This document shows, in pieces, positions 1-9,166 of a stretch of 64,000 nucleotides of DNA (the stretch's first letter is position 1; every line of letters begins with the position of its first letter). Origin of the DNA: Mycoplasmopsis citelli. GTDB taxonomy: Bacteria; Bacillota_I; Bacilli_A; Mycoplasmatales; Metamycoplasmataceae. The stretch spans positions 248,001 to 312,000 of the forward strand of contig NZ_LR215036.1 of assembly GCF_900660645.1 (NCBI RefSeq). The letters are read 5' to 3'. Below the pieces are notes generated by a model. The model did no database searches. It was not told where the DNA came from and saw only the letters and a list, made by a program, of their open reading frames with translations. The position numbers and the translations under genes are program-made.

Positions 1-3000
1 GTTTCTTTGGTACGAACCTTAAATAAGATATTTGGATTTCTAAGACCTCATATCATTTCACGATCAGTAATTGGCAATATAGGAAATGAATAATTTCCCA
101 CTCCGTTTGCTTTAGGTTGGACTAATTTTCCGGTTTTTTTATCAATTTTTGGAGAAACAGGATTAGCTTGACGACTAAAATCACTCTGACTGAAAAACAC
201 TCCATTAACTCTAATTCCGCCTCAATTATGTTTTGCTGGATCAGCAGGATTGTATGATTTTAATCTTGCTCCGTAATAATCAGATTTTGTTTTTCAAAAA
301 CCATTAGCATTTCAACTTTTAGTTCCTGAAGCAACTAAAGCAAAGTGAGCATGAGTCATTCATCCTCCATTTTCATGGGTATCACCAACATAAGCGATAA
401 TTTGTCCTTTTTTAACTTTAAGTGGATGTTCGGGAGTAATTGGAACTTGTTGGTTAGTTTCGTGATCAAGTACAGTTGCATAGGTATCAATTGTTGTATT
501 TTTTCCTTTGCTTTGCTGTAATTCTGCTGAAGAAATTCCTAAAGCTTGATTTTTAAAAGTAAATTCTTGATCAAGGTGAATTATTCCAATATAAGCATAT
601 TCAGAATCTTTAAAATATAATTCTTTATCTTTTGGAGTTAAATGTAAATCTTCTACTTTAACTCTCATTTGTAAAGTAGTTCCTATTCCTTCAGCGGTGT
701 CTTTAGTTTTGTCAGCATTTCGATGATATACAATTCCTAAGATTTCTCCATCATAAGGAGCTATAATTGGAGTTTTTTTAGGAGCTAAATAATCTTCTCC
801 AAGGTGAATTTGATACGGATACACTGGAGAATCGGCATAAAAACCTCTAAGTTCATCGTATCCACCACTTAAAATATCAGTTCCATAAAGGTTAAAAATT
901 GAAGCATTTACTCTTGAAAGATTTTCTTTAGTAAGTGGCCCGGTAATAAAGTTAAAAGTGTTTTCATTAGATTCAGTAAAACTTTTTTCAAAGACATTTG
1001 CATATCTTCCAAGCCCAAAGTGTTTTATAAAAGTGTATTCTTTTTGATTAACTGAATCAATTGCTTTAAAAGTAAAGTCCACATTTTTAGCATTAACAAC
1101 TTTAAAACCTACTAGTTGTAATGCTTGAAGTTGAATTGGTTTATAGAAAGTAAAATCATCAATTTTCATTTTTTCAAAATTATAATTTGCGACAGTGGCA
1201 TTTTTAATGTTAACTTGCACAAGTGAAGCAAGTTGAGCATTGCGTAAAAATGTTTCTAAAGGAGTATTTTGATAATTAAAGTTTACATTGAAATTTTTTC
1301 CAAGATTAATTTGTGAAAAATTATTTAAGGATTTAAGAAGTTGTGTTTTTGTAGGAACAAAATCAGGTTTTTCTTTTTGTGCAGCTTTTATAAGTTTATC
1401 TACTTCATCTGAATTATCCGAAAGAGCAACTCTTATTGAAAGCTTAGTATTATTAAGAGGTCCGTCAAAATTTACTTTATCTACAAAAATTTTAGCAACA
1501 ATATGGTTATCATCTCATAACTTGTTAATCGCATCCGCAACTGCTGAGGAAATTTTTACTTTGAAAAGTTTATTTAATTGTTCTACTGATAATTCTTCAA
1601 GTGAATAGTCTTGTAATACACTAGCTACTTGTAATGAGTTACTACTTTCAATTACAACTTTATTTTGCTTGATTAATTCCATTAAATTATCTAAATCTTT
1701 AGTTAATTTAATAAATTTTGGAATAAAAGTATTAGAACCTAAATTATCAATGACAAAATTGATAGTTCTATATTCATATAGAAATTTTTCTGGATTAACG
1801 TAATGTTTTACATCAATAGGAAGAATAATTTGGTTTGGATTATCAATATTTTGATGTATATCATGATATCTAATTTCAAAATCAAGATTTTTAATTAAAT
1901 TATTTGCATTTGGAAATTGATTCTTTAAAAGATTTTTTAAGTTTTGTTTATTAAAATTTACGTATTGACCAATATAATTGTTCTGAAGGAAATCCCGAGT
2001 TTTTATTTGAGTTACATCTACATCTTTAGGAAAAATAAAGAATTTTGACGAAGAAGTTAAATTAAGCTTATCTTGCATCATATCAAGCATATTACTTGAA
2101 GAAATTTCATTAGTTACATTTTTTGAATCTTTAAATATTGATGTTGGTTTGGTTGGTTTTTGTTCTTTGGTTATATTATTTTTAAAACCACCAGCTACAA
2201 TTTTTGCAGTTAAAGTTTGTGGAACATATTTAACAACTCCTTCTTTTGAAACGTAAAGAGAATTTTCTAAGAAAGGAAGATTTAATTTAACTTGAGCTTC
2301 AATTGTTCCGTTTAAATCATTTACATTAACAAATTCAACGTTAGTAATAGCTGTTTTTTTGTAAAAATCAGGAAGCTGAACTATTTCATTGGTTTGTACA
2401 TTGATCAAATCATTTAATGATAAAGCTGATTTAAATTCCTCTAAAGTTAATTGTGATGGATTTAAAGTAGATAAATCAGTATCTTTAAAGCGATTAATTT
2501 TACTTAAATCAACATTTAATGAAGTTTTTCAATTCGGAGAATTAAGAAGTAAGTCTAAATCTGGCAAATATTTTTCAAGATGTAAAGTGATTTGTTTATT
2601 TAATTTTTTAAAGAGATAATCTTTTGAATTTTCTGAGAAATATCTTACTAATTGTAATTTAACAACTCCTGTTAAAATATTATTTTCCTCAATTATTCAT
2701 TTAGTATGATCGTCTACTTTTAAGTTCACTGATGAAAAATCATACTTAGTCTGAACTAAGTTGTGATTTAGATTTGATAAGTTTTTTGTAAGCGGAAGAA
2801 TTGAAACATTTAATTTAGGTTCTTCCATTGGTAATGTATCACTAATTTTTGTAAGTGCATTTTCATATGATAGTGCACCTGGAACAAACTGATATTGACT
2901 AAAAGTAACATTATTTTGATAATTTTTAAAAGTTGCATCAACTTTAACAAGCACTTCTCCAGCAAGCATTTTAGTTAAAATTTGTTGAAATGTCATTCCA

Positions 3001-3290
3001 TTAACTCCGCCATGAGCTAGCGATTGAATATTATTGAGCAAAGTGACTTTAAAAGATAAATTTTTCTCTTTGGTGCTATTGGTAACTTGTAAATCGTTTT
3101 CAGTTACATCAAAAGCACTTTTTGCTTGAGCATTAAGCCCAATTGAGTAATTATTTTGAATAAATTTTTCAACATCAGCTGAAGTTACTTGAACATTACT
3201 TTGACATGATGCTAAAATAAAAGTTGTTGAAAGCCCACTTAATACAGAAGTGGGTAAAATAAATTTTTTAAAAATTTTGGTCTTTTTCAT
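1..3290 (-). CDS. Large lipoprotein with C-terminal M23 (lysostaphin-type) metallopeptidase domain, 3' end outside window
   Basis: The reading frame is continuous from the ATG at 3290 to the window edge when TGA is Trp (at least 1,096 codons; C-terminus missing). The N-terminus is a lipoprotein signal: lysines, a hydrophobic stretch, then the lipobox LASC with Cys29 as the predicted lipidated residue, so the protein should sit on the outer face of the membrane. The middle is a long region I do not recognise. Around residues 829-833 is HLGED, and near 980-982 is HAH; with the intervening APYDGEI segment these match the HxxxD...HxH zinc ligands of family M23. M23 enzymes cut peptide cross-links in peptidoglycan or other glycine-rich peptides; mycoplasmas lack peptidoglycan, so the substrate is unknown. 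The start lies 3 bp after the stop of the membrane protein gene, so the two are probably co-transcribed and coupled; no good ribosome binding site is seen at normal spacing. It resembles large mycoplasma lipoproteins with M23-like domains. Confidence 0.8.
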
Positions 3291-3293
3291 AAG

Positions 3294-4226
3294 TTAAAAG
3301 TTTAAACCATCTCCCCCAGATAATTGATAAATTCCAATGCTAATAAAACTAATTACAATTGGTGCAATAATTGTAATTGAGCTTGAAATAAGCATTTGAT
3401 ATATATAAATTAAGTTAATTTTTTGTTTAAATTTGGATTCTTTTAGCAAAGTTCAATCTTCTGAAGCTTCTTTTGTTTTTGAGTTAAAAATAGATGTTTC
3501 GCTGAAAAAATTAACCCCACTAACAAATAAATCAATGAAAATATTAAAAGCAAAAAAACCAAAATAACTTGAAATTGCAAGTAAAACAAACACTACTATA
3601 CTTAAAGCAAGAACTGCATCAAAATTAGTAGCACCATATTGTGGTTTTTGAATATAAAAAACATATCCTAAAAGAGTACAAAAAACAAATAAAAAGATAG
3701 TCTCTTTAACTGAATATCCTATTAAAGTGCAGTCCTCTTTTTTGAAAATATCAATGAGTTTAATTGATTTAACATTCTCTAAATGAGGGTTAATTTTGCT
3801 TAAGTATTTTTTCATCGGATTTAACAAGACTAAAAAGCACGTTATTGCCAAAAGAAAACCGAAAAACTCTCCAAATATTAAATATGCAATTCCCTTGTAT
3901 TGTCAAGTAAATGAATATCCTCTAACTAATCCTTGTGCTTTACTATGACCTTGTAATATCGAAATCATTAACACAAAAATAGGGTTTCCAATTGGAGAAG
4001 GCGAATTATTAAAAGCATACTTAGCTGATGCTCATACTTGGATATACATTACAAAAGTAGCTAATGTAAAAGCAAGTGAAAGAAACATATTTTTTCATTT
4101 AATTTTAAACGCCTTAGCGATAAACATAAACAACAAAACAAGAAAAACTAATAAAAACGAAGCCAGTACTTCTACAAAAAATCCTTGAGTACTTCATCAG
4201 GTTGAAATTAATTGTTTTGGTGTCAT
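3294..4226 (-). CDS. Polytopic membrane protein, possibly a degenerate aquaporin/glycerol-channel-like protein
   Basis: The frame of 310 codons starts at ATG 4226 (MTPKQLISTWW; the two W are TGA) and ends with TAA at 3294-3296. I see about six or seven hydrophobic spans, beginning with FFVEVLASFLLVFLVLLF and ending with a span close to the C-terminus. The first span and a later one (IFGEFFGFLLAI) carry a glutamate in a hydrophobic context, as in helices 1 and 4 of the major intrinsic protein (aquaporin) family. SPIGNPIFVLM could be a degenerate first NPA box and FNIFIDLF a very degenerate second one. The aquaporin reading is inference only; a generic mycoplasma membrane protein is equally possible. 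It is the first gene of a two-gene unit with the M23 lipoprotein. There is no Shine-Dalgarno sequence, and a TATAAT box lies only 11 nt before the ATG, suggesting a nearly leaderless mRNA. Confidence 0.7.
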
Positions 4227-4237
4227 AAATTAGAAAA

Positions 4238-4243
4238 ATTATA
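4238..4243 (-). promoter_or_regulatory. Putative -10 box (TATAAT) of the membrane protein gene
   Basis: On the minus strand TATAAT lies 11 nt upstream of the ATG at 4226. A start site 6-8 nt downstream would leave only a few untranslated bases, which fits the missing Shine-Dalgarno sequence. No convincing -35 box is visible; the upstream DNA is the T-run of the preceding terminator. Confidence 0.45.
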
Positions 4244-4258
4244 ATCAATTAGGTCCTA

Positions 4259-4290
4259 AAAAAAAAAAAAAAAAGCGAAAATTTCGCTTC
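4259..4290 (-). terminator. Rho-independent terminator after the YqaJ-like gene
   Basis: On the minus strand the stem AAGCGAAA/TTTCGCTT begins directly at the stop codon of the nuclease gene and is followed by an unbroken run of about 16 T (4259-4274). This is the clearest intrinsic terminator in the window. It separates the kinase/nuclease unit from the membrane protein/lipoprotein unit. Confidence 0.9.
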
Positions 4291-5120
4291 TAAGCTTCAC
4301 AATCAGGATCAGCTTTTCCGACCTCTATTCAATGTTGAAGCAATTGTTCTCATTCTTGGGGGGTTGAACATTTTAAATATTCAATTTGGTCAGCGTCAAT
4401 TGATAAATTATATTGTGGCGATACTCCGCTTTGAGTATAATACAAAAATCAATTTTTAACTTTTAAAATGTCATCCTCAGCTTCTTGGTAATTAACCTTA
4501 AAATCAAAAGCTTTGATTTTACGTTTTTTTAAATCAACTAATTCTGGGTGTAAATAATCACCTTCTTGCTCTTTTAAAAATAAAGCGATAATTTTATAAA
4601 AATCCGCTTGCATTAAATACCCATATAATTGTGCTTGCTTACGATAAGAAGGGTCAACTTCTTTTTCTCATTTATCAATTTTTGATTCTCCAGCAGTCTT
4701 AATTTCTAAAACACAATTTTTACTTGGTAAATATCCATCAGGAACTCCAATAATATAATCGTTTTTTCCTTCAAAAAAGTTGTAATTATATTTAGAAGCT
4801 TCATAATTTAAAATTTCTTCATTTGGATAAGCGGCACGAAACGCTTCAAAAACTCGTGGCTCTAAAATAGTTCCAGCATTTACATATTTTTTGGAAAGGA
4901 CCGGAAGTTTTAGTCGAGAAATATGACAAAAAGCAGAAAATTGTGATTTAAATCCACCAGTTAACAATACATCTCCAATGGTACTTCCACCAATTTTTTT
5001 AAATCCTTTATATTTATCAAAACTAAGTAAATCCGAATGAAAATCCGGATTTAACCTTACTACTTTATTTTCTTCATCTACTACATAGTGAATATTATTA
5101 TAAAATTTTCGTTTTACCAT
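4290..5120 (-). CDS. YqaJ / lambda-exonuclease-like PD-(D/E)XK nuclease
   Basis: 276 codons from ATG 5120 to TAG at 4290-4292, with several TGA-Trp codons. The layout matches the YqaJ-type viral recombinase fold: a G-S-T segment near residue 45, NAGTILEPRVFEAF with Glu87, GVPDGYL with Asp128, then VLEIKT with Glu139 and Lys141 (the D...ExK metal site), and RKQAQLYGYLM downstream, where this family has a conserved Q/Y helix. Relatives digest one strand of double-stranded DNA ends to feed single-strand annealing recombination and are usually carried by phages. The gene begins 2 bp after the kinase-like gene, so the pair is very likely translated together. I see no partner annealing protein (RecT/Bet) in the window. 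The fold call is fairly firm; the biological role in this organism is inference. Confidence 0.78.
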
Positions 5121-5122
5121 TT

Positions 5123-5776
5123 TTATCTACCTAAGTAATTGTCATAAATAATTTTTGCGTACATATTTACTTTTTCGAAATTTGCAGTTCAATGCTGATC
5201 AATTAAAATATTTTCTGGAATAATGTGATCAAAACATAAATTAACAATTTTATCAAAACTAGTTTCAGTTGAGTTGTCATCAACTCCAACAACAAATTTT
5301 GTTGCATCAAAAAACTTTTGAATTCGAATTGCATTAACTGAAACTTTAGCATTTGGGCCAGCTATTTCTTGGAGTTCTGGAAGGGAACCCTTGAAAAAAT
5401 CAAGTTCATTGGGAAAGCGTAAATCATCAATTAAAAAGAGTGAATTTTTTCCTTCTTTATTAACTTTTTTAATAATTTCTTTGATTTTTTCCATTACCCT
5501 TGAACATCAAATATTATTGTCAATATTTCTACCAACTTCACCCATAGCAATTCACAATGGACGAACAATTTCTTTGTTTTCTCCATCTCATTTTAATTCG
5601 ACTAAAATTGATTCGGTAATTTTCTTAATTGCTTGAGCAAAAGATAAAATATAGACGTTATCTTTATAGTCTTTTTTTTCTGCCAATTCTTTAATTGCTT
5701 TTGATAAAAGCCCTTTTCCACTACGACGTTTTCCGTTAATTAAAATAATTGAGTGTCTGTTTTTTTTAGTTTCCAT
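5123..5776 (-). CDS. Deoxynucleoside monophosphate kinase-like P-loop protein
   Basis: 217 codons from ATG 5776 to TAA at 5123-5125. A Walker A loop is clear at residues 15-22 (GKRRSGKG). IDDLRFPNE at 116-124 matches the D-x-R-F-P-N-E signature of phage-type dNMP kinases such as T4 gene 1 product. A tryptophan-containing helix region before it (near IDNNIWCSRVMEK) fits the dNMP-binding part. Such enzymes phosphorylate dNMPs to dNDPs in the cytoplasm. The ribosome binding site AGAAGGA lies 8 nt before the ATG, with a TATAAT box about 40 nt upstream. It is the first gene of a two-gene unit with the YqaJ-like nuclease, a phage-like pairing. It could also be a broader-specificity NMP kinase. Confidence 0.7.
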
Positions 5777-5816
5777 AAATTGTTCCTTCTATAAAATTAT
5801 TAATGATATTTTTAGT

Positions 5817-5822
5817 ATTATA
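5817..5822 (-). promoter_or_regulatory. Putative -10 box (TATAAT) of the kinase/nuclease operon
   Basis: TATAAT on the minus strand about 40 nt before the ATG at 5776, giving a leader of roughly 30-35 nt that contains the AGAAGGA ribosome binding site. The -35 region is AT-only with no clear match, as is common in mycoplasmas. Confidence 0.45.
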
Positions 5823-5932
5823 AATTAATGTTTTTTAATTTAAATTAAACAAAATAAAAAGTTTTTATATTAGCTAAAAATGAGAAAATTAGAAATTTTA
5901 AAGCATTTTTAGAATTAAACTTAAAAAGAACT

Positions 5933-5960
5933 AAAAACTTAATTTAAAAATTAAGTTTTT
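5933..5960 (-). terminator. Hairpin terminator downstream of the DUF31/MIP-family protease
   Basis: Inverted repeat AAAAACTTAATTT / AAATTAAGTTTTT with a 2-base loop, starting 12 bp after the protease stop codon. A-runs and T-runs on both sides would let it work in either direction. Confidence 0.65.
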
Positions 5961-5972
5961 ATTATTTTTTAA

Positions 5973-8093
5973 TTATCAAAAAGCAACTAAATTTCCACCA
6001 AAAATAGCTGTTTTTACATCTTTTCCATATACATCTTCTAACCGCGAACGGTATGAAATTTTTTGATGTTTATATAGATCGCTTGAAGTGTGATCGATTA
6101 AATTATATGGTTCAATAACAGTATTAGTTAAATTTGAATAAATCGGAATGTTTTGACTAAAAGGCTGAAATAATGTGCGAGTAACTTCTTTTCTTTGACC
6201 ATTTTGATCAATATAATTATCATCAACATTCAAATGCCCTAGCAATAATCCTACTGGAAGAGCTTGTTCATTGACAATTAATGATCCACTTGAACCTGGA
6301 AGGGGTCCATTTTCTAAATCAAAACTATTCATAAGTCCATAAAATTTCATTGCTACTTTATTGTTGAAATAATGCGAATCTTTATCAAAAGGTCTTAAGT
6401 TAAAACTATCAAGTAAACCAAAACTAAGTGGGACAGTTCCTTCGCTTGGACCTATAGAGTTCTTTTCAGAAGCTGTAACAGTGTTGAAAATATCTAATGT
6501 TCCTCTTTTTCCTGCTGGATACCCAAAACTATATAAATATTTTGGTTCAAGTTCATAATGATAATCTTTTAAATATGTGTTAACCAAATTACTAATTTGT
6601 TTTGGTCCACTAAATTTTGAATCAGTATTAATTCTATTTATAGTTGCATAATCTAATGTAGCATATGGAATAGTTTTGTCATTCAATAAATAAGGATGTT
6701 TATTATCGGGATTTTTAAATTTTTGGACACTTTTAGTAACTTCATTAATTGCATTAATTAATTTTTTACGTAAAAGTAATGCAGCTCAGCTAAATGGATC
6801 ATTTAACGAATTTAAATCAACTTCCATTTCAATGACAGCAAAATCAGAAAAATACGAACCATATGCAGCCGGAACAGCTTTTGTATCCATAAAATCTTGA
6901 GCTAAGTAAAAGTTTCTAAATTTAATTCCTCACGAATTAAAATTAACTCTAACGCTATTTCAATTGTAATTAGCTGCTTGATCGCTTTTATCATAAGCAT
7001 CACCAGCTCACGATAAAGTATAATATAACGGATCGAATTTTTTGAGTTTTTCAGGTTGTTGGTAAATTTTATAATCTCTTTGTGAAAAAAGATTAGATGC
7101 TACATGAAAATTAGTTGCAAAATATAATCTAAATTTGCTATTTTTAACATACATATAATCCAACAATCACATAGTTCCTGTATTGTAAATAACTTTCACA
7201 CCTTGTTGTCCGTTAGACTTTTCTTGCACAATTCATCGAAGTGATAAAGTTCTACGCTTAATTGATTGAATATATTCATCATTACTTTTTAAAAAAGTTT
7301 CTTTATTTGCAACTGTAGGTTGAAATTTAGATAAAATTTCTTCTTGTTTACTTTCGCTTTGAGATTTATTTTCTTGCTCTTTTTTTGTGTCTGGTTTATT
7401 AATTTGATTAGTTTCATCTATTTTAGTTGTTTTTTGCTTTGGTTTAATGTCAGTTTTAGGTTCTGAATTTGTTATTTTTAGTTTTTCAGTACTTGGCAAA
7501 GCAACAGAAACAGGTTGTTTTGGAGTTGTAACTACTGAAGACATTGCAGATTTATTTTCTGCTGGTTTTTTTGGAACATTGACGCTTTTTGGTTTTTCAG
7601 AATCAATAGATTTAACTGGTTGGTTTGAAATTATAGAAACTTTATTTTCTTTATTTTTTTGAGTTGAAGAATCGATTTTTTCGTCTTTATTTTCAGGTTT
7701 AAAAGGAACGATTTTTTCATTTGGTTTTTCAACACTATTTTCAGGAGTTATGTTAAAAGTATTTTTCTTTTTATCATTTGCAGGATTTGCAGGATTTGCA
7801 GGATTTGCAGGATTTGCAGGATTTGCAGGATTTGCAGGATTTGCAGGATTTGCAGGATTTGCAGGATTTGCAGGATTTGCAGGATTTGCAGGATTTGCAG
7901 GATTTGCAGGATTTGCAGGATTTGCAGGATTTGCAGGATTTGCACCAACTACAATTTTTGATCCAGAATCACCGCTTTCAAATTGGTTATTTAAAGTACA
8001 TCCTATTAAACCAATTGGTAAAATAGAACTCAAAATAAGTAAGAATTTTTTAATTTTTAACACAGTATATATATTATAAATTTTTTGTAGCAT
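5973..8093 (-). CDS. DUF31/MIP-family trypsin-like serine protease lipoprotein with PAN repeats
   Basis: 706 codons, continuous through several TGA-Trp codons. The N-terminus has a lysine-rich segment, a hydrophobic core and the lipobox LIGC with Cys32, so it should be a surface lipoprotein; the GTG at codon 11 is an alternative start. Next come 18 PAN tripeptides, then a low-complexity Lys/Pro/Ser/Glu linker to about residue 280. The C-terminal half carries a DUF31 trypsin-like triad: FATNFHVAS (His330), SDFAVIE (Asp417) and PLPGSSGS (Ser602). In mycoplasmas these proteases (MIP) cleave the immunoglobulin heavy chain after an antibody-binding partner, MIB, captures it. No MIB gene is visible in this window, so immunoglobulin as substrate is inferred from family only. 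It appears to be a single-gene unit with a terminator behind it and decayed DNA in front. Confidence 0.85.
7776..7944 (-). repeat. 9-bp tandem repeat encoding (PAN)18
   Basis: Eighteen perfect 9-bp units (ATTTGCAGG on the plus strand) followed by a 7-bp partial copy, inside the protease lipoprotein just after the lipidated N-terminus. The unit length is a multiple of three, so copy changes lengthen or shorten the Pro-Ala-Asn stalk without breaking the frame. Perfect identity between units indicates recent expansion or ongoing slippage. Confidence 0.97.
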
Positions 8094-8186
8094 AAATTAA
8101 AATAAAATCCTTTTTACCGTTTTTTCCAAATTTTTTATTTATAAAATCCAAAATACACAAAAAATAGGTAAATAATTATCGATAAA

Positions 8187-8202
8187 ATTACTTATAAGTA
8201 AT
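8187..8202. other. Perfect 16-bp palindrome ATTACTTATAAGTAAT
   Basis: A perfect inverted repeat with no loop lies about 95 bp upstream of the protease start, in the 263-bp gap after the decayed AlbA_2 gene. It could be a protein-binding operator for the protease gene or a weak hairpin. It has no strong T-run for a terminator. The rest of this gap is AT-rich leader sequence with no other feature I can support. Confidence 0.4.
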
Positions 8203-8356
8203 AATTTTTCATAAATTTTTAAGTTTTGTTTTATATTTATATTGTTTTAGTATTTTAAAAATTAAAAAATTTATTTGCTTATATTTTTTAGGATGATATG
8301 AGATATATTATCTTCTCATTAGTGACTGCACTTTTTATTAAATATTCTAATTTTTA

Positions 8357-8798
8357 TTATTTTTTTAATTTTCAATAACACTTGTTCCCACGTCCTTCGT
8401 GATTTAAATTAGGGATTTTCTTAAACGATCTTTCTACAGTTTTTTCGTTTACCCATGCTTTAAAAGCTATTTTCTTTCGAGTGATATATTTTTTCTTTTA
8501 TACATTGCTTTATAAAATCCGAAAGATTTTCATATTTTATTTTTTGTTGATTTTGAACTCCCAATTTTAATGTTGCTATTTTTTAAGTAGAATGATAGTT
8601 ATATTTATTAATATTTTTTCATCTATTTCTAAATTTCTTTATTATCACTTACTCCTAAAACCAAATTGTCTCCGATGAGATTGTTAAAAGCACAAATAGT
8701 ATCATAAATATCTTTGCTAAGCTTATTTTGTAAACTTTTAGATTCCAAATTAATTTTTTGTAATTTTGAATAAGTTCTTTAAGTTCTAATTTACTCAT
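8357..8798 (-). pseudogene. Decayed AlbA_2/winged-helix (Schlafen AAA_4-type) putative DNA-binding protein gene
   Basis: An ATG at 8798 with a good AAAGGA site starts MSKLELKELIQNY, followed after a frameshift by a segment with KDIYDTICAFNN and GDNLVLGVSDNKEI, which matches the AlbA_2 core (I..T..AFAN..GG.I.LGV.D). A later frame reads NQQKIKYENLSDFIKQCI. Near the 3' end another frame reads NEKTVERSFKKI and NHEGRGNKCYWKLKK before TAA at 8357-8359, matching the C-terminal winged helix of these proteins (G.GRG..Y). Beginning and end survive but most of the middle (expected several hundred residues) is gone, with multiple frameshifts, so this is an internally deleted pseudogene. Intact relatives are putative ATP- or nucleic-acid-binding regulators of unclear role. 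Confidence 0.65.
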
Positions 8799-8874
8799 AA
8801 TATATTTCCTTTTAGTAAAAGGTTGATAATTTTCTTTTTTACTCTTAGATAATAAAAAAATCTATAAAACAATC

Positions 8875-8909
8875 AAAAAATGGAAAAATACGGGAATTTT
8901 CCATTTTTT
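8875..8909. terminator. Strong 13-bp hairpin flanked by A/T runs
   Basis: Inverted repeat AAAAAATGGAAAA / TTTTCCATTTTTT with a 9-base loop. A and T runs on both sides make it a plausible bidirectional terminator. It lies upstream of the decayed AlbA_2 gene and would end any transcript from the giant-gene array that passes 9124. Confidence 0.6.
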
Positions 8910-9123
8910 AAAATTTTTATTAAATCTTTATTACTATAATGGGTGGATGTTTTGAAGAATTTGTTATTTTTATCTTTTTCGAGCATTTTCACTGAAATAT
9001 TTACCCAAAAAATCGTTAGTCATTAATCCTTTATTTTTAATATTTTTAAAAAATTCAAAAATGTTTTATCAGTATATTTAATAAGTTAAAAACTTAAGTA
9101 TCAATCATTTATTTCTTGAATAA
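8910..9123 (-). other. Non-coding stretch with a possible gene remnant
   Basis: No intact gene. On the minus strand an ATG near 9016 preceded by AAAGGATT opens a 17-codon frame (MTNDFLGKYFSENARKR). The codons before it (FEFFKNIKNKGL) are in frame with it and open, and the frame after its stop reads KIKITNSSKHPPI with a one-base shift. This looks like a scrap of a longer decayed gene, but I cannot assign a family. Confidence 0.25.
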
Positions 9124-9154
9124 ATAAAAGACAGAAAAATTCTCTGTCTTTTAT
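9124..9154 (-). terminator. Hairpin terminator of the pair 4 remnant
   Basis: Inverted repeat ATAAAAGACAGA / TCTGTCTTTTAT (12 bp) with a 7-base loop, 13 bp after the terminal stop codon of the remnant. It sits where each F2 gene of the intact pairs has its hairpin. Confidence 0.75.
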
Positions 9155-9166
9155 TGTAATTATTTT

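Noticed and set aside
7750-8079. Plus-strand and alternative-frame open frames made of repeated FAG, QDL or ILQ tripeptides.
   Set aside because: They are shadows of the 9-bp PAN repeat, which stays open in several frames; the lipoprotein frame has a lipobox and a protease domain.
8357-8798. Transposase remnant.
   Set aside because: The residues fit AlbA_2 and winged-helix motifs; no DDE motif or terminal inverted repeats are visible.
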